This document shows, in pieces, positions 10,949 to 20,260 of a stretch of 52,317 nt of DNA. The DNA comes from Pseudomonadota bacterium (GTDB taxonomy: Bacteria; Pseudomonadota; Gammaproteobacteria; Xanthomonadales; Rhodanobacteraceae), in the NCBI GenBank assembly GCA_021793575.1, contig JAJYSM010000019.1:1-52317 (forward strand), written 5' to 3'. Within the stretch, counting starts at the first letter, position 1. Every line of letters starts with the position of its first letter. The notes under the pieces are model-generated. The model did not search any database, was not told where the DNA came from, and saw only the letters and a list, made by a program, of their open reading frames with translations. The position numbers and the translations under genes are program-made.

Positions 10949-12292
10949 ATGAAAGTCACCCTGTTCGGCACCGGCTATGTCGGCCTGGTCACCGGGGCCT
11001 GCCTGGCGGAGATGGGCAACCACGTGGTCTGCGTGGATGTTGATGCGGCCAAGGTCGCACGCCTCAAGCGCGGCGAGATCCCCATCTACGAGCCGGCGCT
11101 GGAGCCGATCGTGCGTCGCAATCACGCCAGCGGCCAGCTGGATTTCACCACCGAGGCGGCGCCGGCGATCGCGCATGCCGAGGTGATCTTCATCGCGGTC
11201 GGCACCCCGCCGGACGAGGATGGCAGCGCCGATCTGCAGTATGTGCTGGCCGTAGCCCGCAGCATTGGCCGACATCTGAACCGCTATGCGGTGGTGGTGA
11301 ACAAATCGACCGTGCCGGTCGGAACCGCCGACCGGGTGCGCGCGGCCATCGCCGCGGCGCTGGCCGAGCGCGCCGCCCGCGTCGAGTTCGACGTGGTGTC
11401 CAATCCGGAGTTCCTGAAGGAAGGTGCAGCGGTGGAAGACTGCCTGCGCCCCGACCGCATCATCGTGGGCAGTTCCAGCGAACGCGCGGTGGCAGTGCTG
11501 CGCAAACTCTATGCACCGTTCAACCGCAATCACGAACGCATGGTGGTGATGGACGAGCGTTCCGCCGAGCTCACCAAGTACGCCGCCAATGCGATGTTGG
11601 CGACCAAGATCAGCTTCATGAACGAGATCGCGAACATTGCCGAGCGGGTCGGCGCTGACGTGGAACTGGTGCGCCAGGGCATTGGCGCGGATCCGCGCAT
11701 CGGCTACCACTTCATCTATCCGGGCGCCGGCTATGGCGGCTCGTGTTTTCCCAAGGACGTGCGGGCGCTGGAGCGCACCGCGCGTGGCCATGGCTATCCC
11801 GCGCAGCTGCTGGCGGCGGTCGAGGCGGTGAACCGGCAGCAGAAGGGCAAGCTGTTCGAGCTGATAGCGCGCCATTTCGAGGGCCAGCTCGCTGGCCGCA
11901 CGATTGCGCTGTGGGGGCTGGCGTTCAAGCCGAATACCGACGACATGCGCGAGGCCTCCAGCCGCGAGCTGATGGAAGCGCTGTGGCGCGCCGGTGCGCG
12001 GGTGCATGCGTACGATCCGCAAGCGCGCGAAGAGGCGCAGCGGCTGTACGGCGAGCGCGACGACCTGGTGCTGTGTGCTCAGCCGTACGAAGCGCTGCAG
12101 GGCGCCGACGCCCTGGCGATCGTGACCGAGTGGAAGGCATTTCGCAGCCCCGACTTCCAGCGTATCCGCAGCCTGCTGGCCGAGCCGGCGATCTTCGACG
12201 GCCGCAACCTTTACGACCCGCGCGCGGTGGAAGAGGCGGGCGTGGCCTACTATGGCATCGGCCGCGGTCGCAGTCTGCAGGGTCGCCAATGA
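10949..12292 (+). CDS. ugd: UDP-glucose 6-dehydrogenase
   Basis: Oxidises UDP-glucose twice to UDP-glucuronate for exopolysaccharide or LPS precursors. 447 residues starting at ATG 10949. The N-terminal Rossmann motif is [21 protein letters not shown]; the substrate region includes NKSTVPVGT and [10 protein letters not shown]; the catalytic thiol is C266 in [10 protein letters not shown]; the C-terminal NAD/UDP-binding domain contains [14 protein letters not shown]. All are intact. It overlaps slyX by four bases (AATGA), so the two are coupled, though their functions are unrelated. Confidence 0.96.
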   Translation: MKVTLFGTGYVGLVTGACLAEMGNHVVCVDVDAAKVARLKRGEIPIYEPALEPIVRRNHASGQLDFTTEAAPAIAHAEVIFIAVGTPPDEDGSADLQYVLAVARSIGRHLNRYAVVVNKSTVPVGTADRVRAAIAAALAERAARVEFDVVSNPEFLKEGAAVEDCLRPDRIIVGSSSERAVAVLRKLYAPFNRNHERMVVMDERSAELTKYAANAMLATKISFMNEIANIAERVGADVELVRQGIGADPRIGYHFIYPGAGYGGSCFPKDVRALERTARGHGYPAQLLAAVEAVNRQQKGKLFELIARHFEGQLAGRTIALWGLAFKPNTDDMREASSRELMEALWRAGARVHAYDPQAREEAQRLYGERDDLVLCAQPYEALQGADALAIVTEWKAFRSPDFQRIRSLLAEPAIFDGRNLYDPRAVEEAGVAYYGIGRGRSLQGRQ

Positions 12293-12513
12293 GCGGCGCG
12301 GACGACGCGCTCGAACGGCGCCTGGCTGAACTGGAAGTCAAGCTGACCTTTCTCGACGACACCGTCATGGCGCTGGCGCAGGCTGACGCCGGGCAGGCCG
12401 TGCGGATGGCAGCGCTGGAGCGCGCGCTGCGCGAACTGCGCGGTGAACTCTCCACGATGCGCAGCGGGTCGGGCGACGATCCGCACAGCGAACCGCCGCC
12501 GCCGCACTACTGA
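12289..12513 (+). CDS. slyX: SlyX family protein
   Basis: A 74-residue coiled-coil protein: heptad-like [24 protein letters not shown] followed by a second helix [13 protein letters not shown] and a short tail PPPPHY, the signature ending of SlyX. Its start lies in the ugd stop codon. In E. coli slyX neighbours slyD; its function is not established. Confidence 0.88.
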   Translation: MSGADDALERRLAELEVKLTFLDDTVMALAQADAGQAVRMAALERALRELRGELSTMRSGSGDDPHSEPPPPHY

Positions 12514-12544
12514 CACCCTCCACCACCGATCACGGATCCTCAGC

Positions 12545-13114
12545 ATGGCCGACTCCCTGCGCGATCAGCTGCTCAAGAGCGGCATCGTCAAGCAAGTCCA
12601 GCAAACCCGGGCGCGCGACCAGCCGCGCCCGCCGCCGCCGGGCAAGCCAGCAAAGGCCGCTCAAGCACGGCCGCCGGCGCCCGCCGCGCGAGCGCCGCGC
12701 TCGAACCAGGCCGAGATCGACCTGGCCAAGGCCTACGCGCTGCGCGCGCAGACCGAGGCCGGCGAACGCAAGCGGGCCGAGCAGGCGGCGGCCGAACAGG
12801 CCCGGCTGCGGCGCGAGCGCAAGCTGAAGATCCAGCAACTGCTGGAAGGTCGCACGCTCAACAAGCCTGACGCCGAGCATCCGCGCCATTTTGATTACGG
12901 CGGCAAGATCCGCCGCGTGCACGTTGATACGGCCCAGCTGGCCGGGTTGAATGCCGGCACGCTGGGCGTGGTGCAGCAGGCCGGCCGTTATCTTCTGGTC
13001 ACGCGCGAGATCGCCGAGCAGGTGCGGGCGATCGATCCGCAGCAGCTGGCGCTGCTGGTCGATCCGACCGCCGCCGCAGGTGATGACGGCGTGCCCGACG
13101 ACCTGATCTGGTGA
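12545..13114 (+). CDS. DUF2058 family protein (YaiL-like)
   Basis: 189 residues starting MADSLRDQLLKSGIV, the invariant opening of the DUF2058/YaiL family. A proline- and alanine-rich linker (about 30-58) is followed by a long basic helix rich in Lys/Arg/Glu (about 60-105), then a small domain with HFDYGGKIRRVHV and LLVTREIAEQV, ending PDDLIW. The charged helix suggests nucleoprotein or ribosome association, an inference only. It ends 30 bases from the convergent fad gene. Confidence 0.87.
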   Translation: MADSLRDQLLKSGIVKQVQQTRARDQPRPPPPGKPAKAAQARPPAPAARAPRSNQAEIDLAKAYALRAQTEAGERKRAEQAAAEQARLRRERKLKIQQLLEGRTLNKPDAEHPRHFDYGGKIRRVHVDTAQLAGLNAGTLGVVQQAGRYLLVTREIAEQVRAIDPQQLALLVDPTAAAGDDGVPDDLIW

Positions 13115-13144
13115 TTGCACCGAAGGCGTGGCCGGCAGTCGTCC

Positions 13145-15226
13145 TCAGGGCGGCGTGGAGACCGATGGCACCGCGCCGCCCTGCGCACGCAGCGCCAGGT
13201 GATCCCAGCCGTCCTTCGGCGTGAAGCGCATGCCGTGACGCTGCGCCAGCTGCAGCAGGCGCGACTTGATCCGCTCGACGCCCTCGCTGCGCGCGTACTG
13301 CAGCGGGCCGCCGCGGAACGGCGCGAAGCCGGTGCCGAAGATCACCCCGGCATCGAGCAGGTCGGCGTCGTCGACGACGCCTTCGGCGAGGCAGGCGACT
13401 GCCTCGTTGACCATCGGCAGAATCATGCGGTCCTGCAGGTCGGGCGGCATCACGTAGTCGTGCTCGACCTCGGGTTTCAGCGGCTTGCCGTCCTGCCACA
13501 CGTACAGGCCCTGGCCGTCCTTCCTGCCGCGCTTGCCGTCGGCCAGCTTCTGCTCCAGCCCGGGCGGCAGCTCCAGCCCGAGGAACGGCGCCAGCTCCTG
13601 GCCGACCGAGGCGCACACGTCCAGCCCGACGGTGTCGGCCAACTCGATTGGGCCCATCGGCATGCCGAACTTCTTCGCCTCGCGATCCAGCACCGGGCCG
13701 GGCACGCCCTCGCTGTACAGGCGCAGCGCTTCCAGCAGGTAGGGCATCAGGATGCGATTGACCAGAAAGCCGGGCGTGCCCGTGACCGCCAGCGGCAGTT
13801 TGCCGAGCGCCTTGCAGAACGCCAGCACGCGCTTCTCGATGGCCGGATCGAGCCGGTCGTGCCGCACCACCTCGACCAGCGGCATCTGCGCCACCGGATT
13901 GAAGAAGTGCAGGCCGAGGAAGCGCTGCGGCGCCGCCAGCCCGATGCGCAGTGCGTCGAGCGGAATACTCGAGGTATTGCTGGCGAGCAGGCCGTCGGCG
14001 CCTAGCTGCGGCTCGATCAAGGCATACAGCGCGCGCTTGGCCGCGGTGTTCTCGTAGATCGCCTCGATCACCAGCTCGGCACCGACCACGCCGCTGCCCT
14101 CGACGTCGGCGCGCAGGCGGCGTGCGGTCTGCTCGACCCGCTCGGGCGTTTTCAGTTTTTTCTCGTACAGCTGGCGCGCCCGATCCAGCGCGGGCTGGAT
14201 GTATTTCATCTCACGGTCCTGCAGTGTCACCTCAAAGCCCTTGAAGGCGGCCCACGCCGCAATGTCGCCGCCCATCACGCCGGCGCCCACCACGTGCACG
14301 TGGTGGATGGCCGCCTCGCCGCTGCCTTGGTCCTTCAGTCGCTCCTGCAGGAAGAAGATCCGGATCAGGTTCTGCGCCGTGGGGGTGGCTGCCAGCTTCG
14401 CCACCGAGCGGGCCTCCAGCATTAGCCGCTGCCGGATGTCGCCGCCGCCACGCTTCCACACGTCGATCAGCGCGAACGGAGCGGGGTAGTGCTCCCGGCG
14501 TACCTTGGCGGCGGTCTGTCTGAGCATCATCGGGGCGAGGATCTGCCGGGCCAGCCAGGTGTTGCTGACCCACGCCATCGCGCGCCGCGCGAACGGGTGC
14601 GGCTGTGGATGGCGCAGCAGCAGCCGCGCCTCCACCAGCAGATCCTGCGGCGGGGCCAGCCGATCGACCACGCCCAGCGCCAGCGCGCGATGCGCCGACA
14701 GCGACCTGCCGGTGAGCATCAGCGGCAGCGCCTCGGTGGCGCCGATCAGACGCGGCAGCCGCGCGCTGCCGCCCCAACCGGGGTGGATGCCGAGCATCAC
14801 CTCGGGCAGGCCGATCCGGGTCGTGTCGTCATCGGCGGCAATCCGCTGGCGGCAGGCCAGGATCAGCTCGGTGCCGCCACCCATGCAGGCGCCGTGCACC
14901 GCGGCCACAGTGGGACAGGGCAGGCGCGCCAAGGCCTCGTACACGCGTTGGCCGTGCTCGATGTTCTCCAGCACGCTGTCGTTTCTGGCGTAGTCGACGA
15001 ACGCCTTGATGTCCGCACCCACTGCAAACCCCGCCGGCTTGGCGGAATGGATGATCACGCCGGCGGGTTTCTCGATCGCCAGCCGCTCGACGATCTGCTC
15101 CAGCTCGTCCAGCACCGCGCGCGAGATCGCGTTGACGCTGCTGCCAGCCCGATCAAGGCTCAGCGTGACCATGCCGTCGTCGCCTTCGCTGGCCTTCCAG
15201 TGATTGAAACGCAAACCTTCAAACAT
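13145..15226 (-). CDS. 3-hydroxyacyl-CoA dehydrogenase / enoyl-CoA hydratase, FadJ/FadB type
   Basis: Multifunctional beta-oxidation enzyme of 693 residues. The N-terminal crotonase domain (1 to about 190) shows the oxyanion loops AVGADIKAF and ACMGGGTELILACR and the catalytic glutamate region IGLPEVMLGIHPGWGGS. The dehydrogenase domain begins at about residue 310 with the NAD motif VHVVGAGVMGGDIAAW, then SNTSSIP, the catalytic HFFNPV histidine, and TPGFLVNRIL; the C-terminal domain repeats FGMPMGPIELADTVGLDV and GTGFAPFRGGPL. All key residues appear intact. No thiolase (FadA/FadI) gene lies beside it. Confidence 0.94.
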   Translation of the reverse strand: MFEGLRFNHWKASEGDDGMVTLSLDRAGSSVNAISRAVLDELEQIVERLAIEKPAGVIIHSAKPAGFAVGADIKAFVDYARNDSVLENIEHGQRVYEALARLPCPTVAAVHGACMGGGTELILACRQRIAADDDTTRIGLPEVMLGIHPGWGGSARLPRLIGATEALPLMLTGRSLSAHRALALGVVDRLAPPQDLLVEARLLLRHPQPHPFARRAMAWVSNTWLARQILAPMMLRQTAAKVRREHYPAPFALIDVWKRGGGDIRQRLMLEARSVAKLAATPTAQNLIRIFFLQERLKDQGSGEAAIHHVHVVGAGVMGGDIAAWAAFKGFEVTLQDREMKYIQPALDRARQLYEKKLKTPERVEQTARRLRADVEGSGVVGAELVIEAIYENTAAKRALYALIEPQLGADGLLASNTSSIPLDALRIGLAAPQRFLGLHFFNPVAQMPLVEVVRHDRLDPAIEKRVLAFCKALGKLPLAVTGTPGFLVNRILMPYLLEALRLYSEGVPGPVLDREAKKFGMPMGPIELADTVGLDVCASVGQELAPFLGLELPPGLEQKLADGKRGRKDGQGLYVWQDGKPLKPEVEHDYVMPPDLQDRMILPMVNEAVACLAEGVVDDADLLDAGVIFGTGFAPFRGGPLQYARSEGVERIKSRLLQLAQRHGMRFTPKDGWDHLALRAQGGAVPSVSTPP

Positions 15227-15559
15227 GGGGATACGGGCGTGGTGGCGGAGGCCTGAACCATACCGTCACGCCCGTCTGATTGCGAGATGCGCAAGGATGG
15301 CTTGACCATCGGGTGAAGCCGGTGTGAAATCAGGCTGCGGTGGCAAGTACCCGGGATTTCTGGCTCGCGCCGTCCAGGCGCAGGCCGTTTGCCAAGCCGA
15401 TGGCTTGGTCACCCCTTGCCGATGGATCAGCCGCTCTGATCAGTCGGGCCTTCAATGGATCAGGCACGGATCGCCCAACGACCGCCGGACCGCGCCGCCA
15501 GCATTAGCGGGGTCCGACTGCACCATGGCAATTCCGCCGGCACTGCAGGACGAGACGCA
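15227..15559. other. 333-base intergenic region between fadJ-like and c-di-GMP module
   Basis: No credible gene is seen on either strand. It must contain the divergent promoters of the two flanking units. TTGACC at 15303-15308 followed 17 bases later by TGAAAT is a weak candidate for the plus-strand unit. No hairpin, repeat or RNA gene is recognised. Confidence 0.5.
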
Positions 15560-16054
15560 ATGACTTCAGTGATGGCCGCCGCTCCATCGCAAGCCGGCAC
15601 CGAGATTTTCGAACGTATTCTGGCGGCGGCCAGCGGGTTGGTGGTGCTGAACTGCAAGGACAGCCACGCCCTGATCAACCAGTTCCGCATGATTGCGCGG
15701 CATACCGGGCAGGCGATCTATCTGTGGCAGCCCGATACCGGGCTCGGCAGCCTGCGCGATGCGCACGTGCGGGTGCCGGACTGCCAACGGCTGGGCCATG
15801 CGCTGCGCTACATGCAGCAGAGCATGCATTTCGGCATCTATTTTCTGGTCGGTCTGCAGCTGCCGCTGTCGGCCACGGAAGCCACCCTGCTGCGCCAGCT
15901 GGCGCGGGTGCCCAAGGCGCACGTGCGAAGGGTGGTGCTGATGGACGCACCGGTCGCGCTCGCCGAGCATCTGGGCACACTGGCGGTGCAACTGGACGAC
16001 CAGCAAAGCCAGCCGCGGCGTCCGCGTCTGCGCGATGGCCGGTGGCTGGTGTGA
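15560..16054 (+). CDS. Uncharacterised 164-residue protein paired with a c-di-GMP enzyme
   Basis: Family not recognised. From ATG 15560 the protein has an alpha/beta pattern: FERILAAASGLVVLNCKDS, then QFRMIARHTGQAIYLWQPD, LRDAHVRVPDCQRLGHALRYMQQSMHFGIYFLVGL, and LARVPKAHVRRVVLMDAPVALAEHLG, ending in a basic tail (QPRRPRLRDGRW). Alternating hydrophobic strands at 27-32, 52-56, 97-103 and 130-135 resemble a Rossmann-like or RecA-like core without a P-loop. There is no signal peptide. It lies 13 bases before the GGDEF-EAL gene and is almost certainly cotranscribed, so a role as sensor or partner is an inference from context. Confidence 0.7.
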   Translation: MTSVMAAAPSQAGTEIFERILAAASGLVVLNCKDSHALINQFRMIARHTGQAIYLWQPDTGLGSLRDAHVRVPDCQRLGHALRYMQQSMHFGIYFLVGLQLPLSATEATLLRQLARVPKAHVRRVVLMDAPVALAEHLGTLAVQLDDQQSQPRRPRLRDGRWLV

Positions 16055-16067
16055 TGCAGGCACGCGC

Positions 16068-18626
16068 ATGAATTCCGGCATTCTTGTCGTAGCGGCACAG
16101 CGCGAATTGCGGCGCAGCCTGTTCGATGCGCTCGACCAGGCCGGTTATGCGCAGATCCACAGCGCCCGCGACGTGGCGCATGCGGCGATCCTGCTGGAGG
16201 GGCGGCCGCCGCTGCAGCTGATAGTGATGGTGTTCGATGGCGACGATCGGCAGCTGAAAAGCAGCTGTGAGCAGCTGCGCCACCTGCCTGGCGGGATCGA
16301 CACGTCGCTGATCGCGGTGCTGACCCAGGACGCTTCGTGCGACCCGCTGGAGTTGCCGGTGGGGGTGGTCGACTGGCTGCATGCGGCGCAGATCGGCAGC
16401 GAGCTGGTGGTGCGCTGGCGGCGCTGGTTGGCCGCTCGACCGGCCGCGGACAAGCCGGCAGCGGAGCCGGTCGACAGCCAGCCGCAGGACGACTATCGCT
16501 GCATGTTCGAGGAGAGCGAGAGCGAATGGCTGCTGGTCGATGCGACAACCCATTGCGTGCTCGAGGTCAGTCCGGCCGTGGCCAGGCATAGCCATCTGCA
16601 TGCCAGCCAGTGGCTCGGGCTGGCGTTGCCGGAGGCGCTGCGCTTCGATGGCGCCAACCCCGAGCAGCTGCTGGGCGAGGTCGACCGCAGCTGGCACCCG
16701 TGCCAGCGCAAGTCGTCGCTTGGGATGGATGCTGGCCAGGCCAGCGTGCGGCGCCTGCGGCGGGACGGTCGCGATGCGCTGGCGCTGATGTTTCGCAGCG
16801 ACCGCGCCGATCTGCGCGCCGAATCTGCGCTGGCACTGGTATCGCGCCTGTTTGCGCCAAGCAGCGGCGTTGACGCGCAGGCGGCGGCGGGGCGGCTGCT
16901 GTTCGACGAATTGGGCCTGGACTACCTGACGGTTTGGTCGGGCTGTCAGGACGGCGGCGAGGCGCCGGTGCAAATACTGCAGCTGTGGAATGGCGCGGAG
17001 CCTGCGTGGCCGTTGGCCTCCGCGCAGAGTTCGCTGCAGCTGGTGCTGGGTGGCAAAACCATGCTGTACCGCGCCGATGCACGCCGCCTGGCACCACTCG
17101 ATCCGCTGGTGCAGCAGCTCGACCTGGCGGCATTTGCCGGAGTGCCGTTATACGACGAGCGTCACACCGTACTGGGGGCGATGCTGGCCGGCAGTCGCAA
17201 GGGTTTCGGCGAGCAGGCGATCATCGAGCCGGTACTGCGCTGCGCTGCGGCGCGGTTTGCGCAAGCGCTGGAATTGAGCCGAACGCGTGACCAGGGGCGC
17301 GCCGAGGGACTGGTCGATGCCCTGACCGGGCTGCCAAACCGGTTGCTGTTCAACGATCGGCTGGACACCATCCTGCGTGAGGCGACCCGCAACGGCGAAT
17401 GCTTCGCCGTGCTGTTTGTCGATCTCGATCGCTTCAAGGCGATCAACGATACCTACGGGCATGCCGCTGGCGATCAGGTGCTGCGCGTGGTCACTCAGCG
17501 CCTGTGCAGCAGCATCCGCGCCTCCGACACGGTGGCGCGCTATGCCGGCGACGAATTCATCATGGTGCTGCGGCACATCGTCAAGAACGACGACGTGTTG
17601 CGGGTAGCTGAAAAGATCGTGCAGGTGATGGAGGCACCCCTGTACCTCGAAGACGGTGTCGAGCTGCAGGTGACTGCCTCGATGGGGCTGAGCTTCTTTC
17701 CCGACGATGCCGGCGATGCACCGACCCTGCTCAAGCATGCCGACGAGGCGATGTATTCGGCCAAACATCTGGGCCGCAACAATTTCCAGATCTACGAGGT
17801 GAGTCCGGAATACGCCAGGGAACACGGCATGGCGCTGAAGACCCGTCTGCGCCATGCGGAAGGCAACGGCGAGCTGCGGGTGGTCTATCAGCCGCAGGTC
17901 GATACCGCCAGCGAGGACATCGTGGGAATGGAGGCGCTGCTGCGCTGGGAGCATCCGGAACTGGGCATGATCAGCCCGGCGGTGTTCATTCCGCTGGCCG
18001 AGGAGACCGGCCTGATCGTCTCGATCGGCGAGTGGGTGATGCGCACCGCATGCCGGCAGGCACAGGAATGGCAGCTGCGCTACGGGCTGCGGCTGCGGCT
18101 GGGGGTGAACCTGTCCGCCGTCCAGCTGATGGAGCCGCAGCTGCTCGATACGGTGGTACGCGCCCTGCAGGACACCGGTCTGGATCCGTCGCTGCTCGAA
18201 CTGGAGATCACCGAAAGCATCAGTATCAAGGCAGCGCCGAATCTGGTGGAAAACCTGCAGGCGCTGCACAAGCTTGGCTGCCATGTCGCGATCGACGACT
18301 TCGGCACCGGCGCCGCCTCGCTGGATTACCTGCGCCGGCTGCCGGCCGACCGGATCAAGATCGACCAGAGCTTCGTGCGCAATATCGGCGTGGATCCGGA
18401 CGACGAGGCAATCGTGCGCGCCACCATCGAGATGGCGCACCGGCTCAACCGGGCGGTGGTGGCCGAGGGCGTTGAAATCGAGCAGCATCTGCAGTTTTTG
18501 CGCACCCATCATTGCGACGAGCTGCAGGGGTATCTGTTCTGCCGGCCGCTGCAGCCAGTCAGCTTCGACAAGCTGCTGGCCGAGCGCCAGCGTCTGCTCG
18601 AGGCGCACGAGGTGGAGCCGGCTTGA
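16068..18626 (+). CDS. Receiver-like / PAS-GAF / GGDEF-EAL cyclic di-GMP enzyme
   Basis: 852-residue cytoplasmic signalling protein with no membrane segments. Residues 1-125 resemble a receiver domain (ILVVAAQRELRRSLFDALDQAGY) but lack a clear acidic pocket and phospho-acceptor Asp. Residues about 145-230 look PAS-like and 250-405 GAF-like. The GGDEF domain begins at DALTGLPNRLLFNDRL and has AGDEF at 493-497 in place of GGDEF. The EAL domain has EALLRW (E622), NLSAVQL, ELEITES, IDDFGTG, IKIDQSF and AEGVE, a full catalytic set. Phosphodiesterase activity is therefore expected; cyclase activity is possible because AGDEF variants can be active. It follows the 164-residue gene by 13 bases. Confidence 0.9.
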   Translation: MNSGILVVAAQRELRRSLFDALDQAGYAQIHSARDVAHAAILLEGRPPLQLIVMVFDGDDRQLKSSCEQLRHLPGGIDTSLIAVLTQDASCDPLELPVGVVDWLHAAQIGSELVVRWRRWLAARPAADKPAAEPVDSQPQDDYRCMFEESESEWLLVDATTHCVLEVSPAVARHSHLHASQWLGLALPEALRFDGANPEQLLGEVDRSWHPCQRKSSLGMDAGQASVRRLRRDGRDALALMFRSDRADLRAESALALVSRLFAPSSGVDAQAAAGRLLFDELGLDYLTVWSGCQDGGEAPVQILQLWNGAEPAWPLASAQSSLQLVLGGKTMLYRADARRLAPLDPLVQQLDLAAFAGVPLYDERHTVLGAMLAGSRKGFGEQAIIEPVLRCAAARFAQALELSRTRDQGRAEGLVDALTGLPNRLLFNDRLDTILREATRNGECFAVLFVDLDRFKAINDTYGHAAGDQVLRVVTQRLCSSIRASDTVARYAGDEFIMVLRHIVKNDDVLRVAEKIVQVMEAPLYLEDGVELQVTASMGLSFFPDDAGDAPTLLKHADEAMYSAKHLGRNNFQIYEVSPEYAREHGMALKTRLRHAEGNGELRVVYQPQVDTASEDIVGMEALLRWEHPELGMISPAVFIPLAEETGLIVSIGEWVMRTACRQAQEWQLRYGLRLRLGVNLSAVQLMEPQLLDTVVRALQDTGLDPSLLELEITESISIKAAPNLVENLQALHKLGCHVAIDDFGTGAASLDYLRRLPADRIKIDQSFVRNIGVDPDDEAIVRATIEMAHRLNRAVVAEGVEIEQHLQFLRTHHCDELQGYLFCRPLQPVSFDKLLAERQRLLEAHEVEPA

Positions 18627-18739
18627 GCGGGCCGCAGTCACCCCCATAACCATGCTCGGGTGTCTGTCAGCGCGCAGAGTGCATGACAAGTCTGAAACAG
18701 CCGGTGCGTTATGGTGGCAGCGATACATCCAGACAGGCT

Positions 18740-18766
18740 GAACTTGGCAGCTCGATTGCGGTCTGA
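18740..18766 (+). promoter_or_regulatory. Sigma-E type promoter of rpoE-rseA-mucD
   Basis: GAACTT at 18740-18745 and TCTGA at 18762-18766 are separated by exactly 16 bases, matching the conserved extracytoplasmic sigma-E promoter pattern. It lies 36 bases before the first possible rpoE start, so rpoE is probably autoregulated. Confidence 0.75.
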
Positions 18767-18801
18767 GCGGCGCGTTCAGTTCAAACAAGTTTCCGCAGCG
18801 G

Positions 18802-19425
18802 ATGACGGCATTGACGATGGACTCGGCCCGGATGGGCGAAAATGAACTGGATCGCGCGCTGGTCGAACGTGTCCAGAAAGGGGACAAGCGTGCCTTTGAC
18901 CTGCTGGTGCGAAAGTACCAGCACAAGGTGATCGGGCTGGTTTCGCGTTATGTCAGAAGCCACGCCGAGTGCGAGGACATCGCGCAGGAATCGTTCATTC
19001 GCGCATGGCGCGCCATGGGCTCGTTCCGGGGCGACAGCGCGTTCTACACCTGGCTCTACAAGATCGCCGTGAACACCGCCAAGAACCACCTGGTGTCGAT
19101 GGGGCGGCGCCCGCCCACCGACGATATCGACGCCGAGGATGCGGTGTTCATGGTCGGCGCCGAGCGCATGCAGGACAACGCCACGCCCGAGCGCGAAATG
19201 ATGCGCCAGGAAATTGAACAATCGGTGTTTTCCACTGTCCAAGCCCTGCCCGAGGAACTGCGTACGGCCATCACGCTGCGCGAGGTGGATGGCCTCAGTT
19301 ACGATGAAATCGCCGAAGCGATGGGCTGCCCGATCGGTACGGTGCGTTCGCGCATCTTCCGGGCACGCGAGGCGATCGACGAAAAGCTGCGGCCACTGTT
19401 GTCGGACCGCGAGGATCAGACATGA
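18802..19425 (+). CDS. rpoE: RNA polymerase sigma factor RpoE (AlgU/sigma-24)
   Basis: ECF sigma factor for envelope stress, about 200 residues. Region 2 is clear: FDLLVRKYQHKVIGLVSRYV and CEDIAQESFIRAWRAMGSFRG, with FYTWLYKIAVNTAKNHL. Region 4 contains LPEELRTAITLREVDGLSYDEIAEAMGCPIGTVRSRIFRAREA, broken here only by the domain edges. Three in-frame ATGs (18802, 18817, 18832) are possible; none has a strong ribosome site, and by comparison with other RpoE proteins the second or third is likely. A sigma-E promoter precedes it and it overlaps rseA by four bases (ATGA). Confidence 0.95.
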   Translation: MTALTMDSARMGENELDRALVERVQKGDKRAFDLLVRKYQHKVIGLVSRYVRSHAECEDIAQESFIRAWRAMGSFRGDSAFYTWLYKIAVNTAKNHLVSMGRRPPTDDIDAEDAVFMVGAERMQDNATPEREMMRQEIEQSVFSTVQALPEELRTAITLREVDGLSYDEIAEAMGCPIGTVRSRIFRAREAIDEKLRPLLSDREDQT

Positions 19426-20087
19426 ATCAGGCAGGCACCCCTCTGGATATTCGCGAAAACCTTTCCGCCGGCATCGACGGCGAGTTGTCGAAGGAGCAGC
19501 TGCGCTTCCTGCTGCGCCGTCTCGACCACGACGCGGCCTTGCAGCAGACCTGGACGCGTTACCACCTGGCCCGCGACGGACTGCGCCATCAGCTGACGCC
19601 GCTGGCTGCTTCCGGCTTCGCCTCGCGAGTGATGGAGGCGATCGGGCAGGAATCGGTCGTGCTCGTCGGCTCGCGCCGCGGCCACTGGCTGCGCTGGTCA
19701 GCCGGCGGTGCAATTGCTGCCAGTGTCGCCGCCGCTGCCCTGATGATTGGCCAGCCGACCGGCGACGCCGAGCGCAGTGCGGTGTTCGCGGCGCCGCCGG
19801 CCAGCAGCATGGCAAGCACCGCTCCGGCACTCAAACCGGCTGCGCCTGCGGCAGTGCCACCGTGGCTCAGCGGAGATTCTGCCGGTTTGCTGAGCCAGCA
19901 GGCCTCGGTGACGTTCGGTGCGCCGCTCGGCCAGGGTCAGCCGGCCTACGCACGACGCCTGGCGACGTACCCGCAGTTGCATCGCTACCGCACGCTCAAC
20001 AACAACGATGGCAGTTACCTGCTGCTGCTGGACCCGCAGCCGCGCGCATCGCCCGATCGCGCCCGTCGGGCTGCCGGGGCGCAGTAG
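19422..20087 (+). CDS. rseA: Anti-sigma-E factor RseA-like
   Basis: 221-residue membrane-anchored inhibitor of RpoE. Residues 1-80 form the cytoplasmic anti-sigma domain (LSAGIDGELSKEQLRFLLRRLDHD, TWTRYHLARDGLR), residues about 88-108 a single hydrophobic span (AGGAIAASVAAAALMIG), and the remainder an alanine/proline-rich periplasmic part with LATYPQLHRYRTLNNNDGSYLLL. Regulated proteolysis would release the sigma factor. It is coupled to rpoE through ATGA and followed by mucD. No separate rseB gene is present. Confidence 0.9.
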   Translation: MNQAGTPLDIRENLSAGIDGELSKEQLRFLLRRLDHDAALQQTWTRYHLARDGLRHQLTPLAASGFASRVMEAIGQESVVLVGSRRGHWLRWSAGGAIAASVAAAALMIGQPTGDAERSAVFAAPPASSMASTAPALKPAAPAAVPPWLSGDSAGLLSQQASVTFGAPLGQGQPAYARRLATYPQLHRYRTLNNNDGSYLLLLDPQPRASPDRARRAAGAQ

Positions 20088-20103
20088 GGCCCGGTTCCCT
20101 CCC

Positions 20104-20133
20104 TGGTGGCCGCGGCGATCGCCGCGGCCACCA
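20104..20133. terminator. Perfect 30-base palindrome between rseA and mucD
   Basis: TGGTGGCCGCGGCGA and its exact complement adjoin with no loop. No T tract follows, so it is either a weak Rho-independent terminator, an RNA-stabilising hairpin, or a protein-binding site separating rpoE-rseA from mucD expression. Confidence 0.5.
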
Positions 20134-20260
20134 TCCATCCATTCGTCCATTAAACCAACGTCGGATCTCCCGCGTGCCGTCGCCCGGGCCTGTGGTGTTA
20201 TCCGTCATCCGCGTTCAACTGGCCTGCCGCCGCGTGGGCTGAAGCCAACCTGGAGGAATC

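Noticed and set aside
8045-12289. Very long minus-strand open frame (1414 codons) opposite the antiporter, FKBP and ugd genes
   Set aside because: It is antisense to three well-supported genes, is rich in His/Arg/Gln with no domain, and arises from the high third-position GC of the coding strand.
17148-18926. 592-codon minus-strand frame opposite the GGDEF-EAL gene
   Set aside because: Antisense to clear catalytic domains; no motif of its own.
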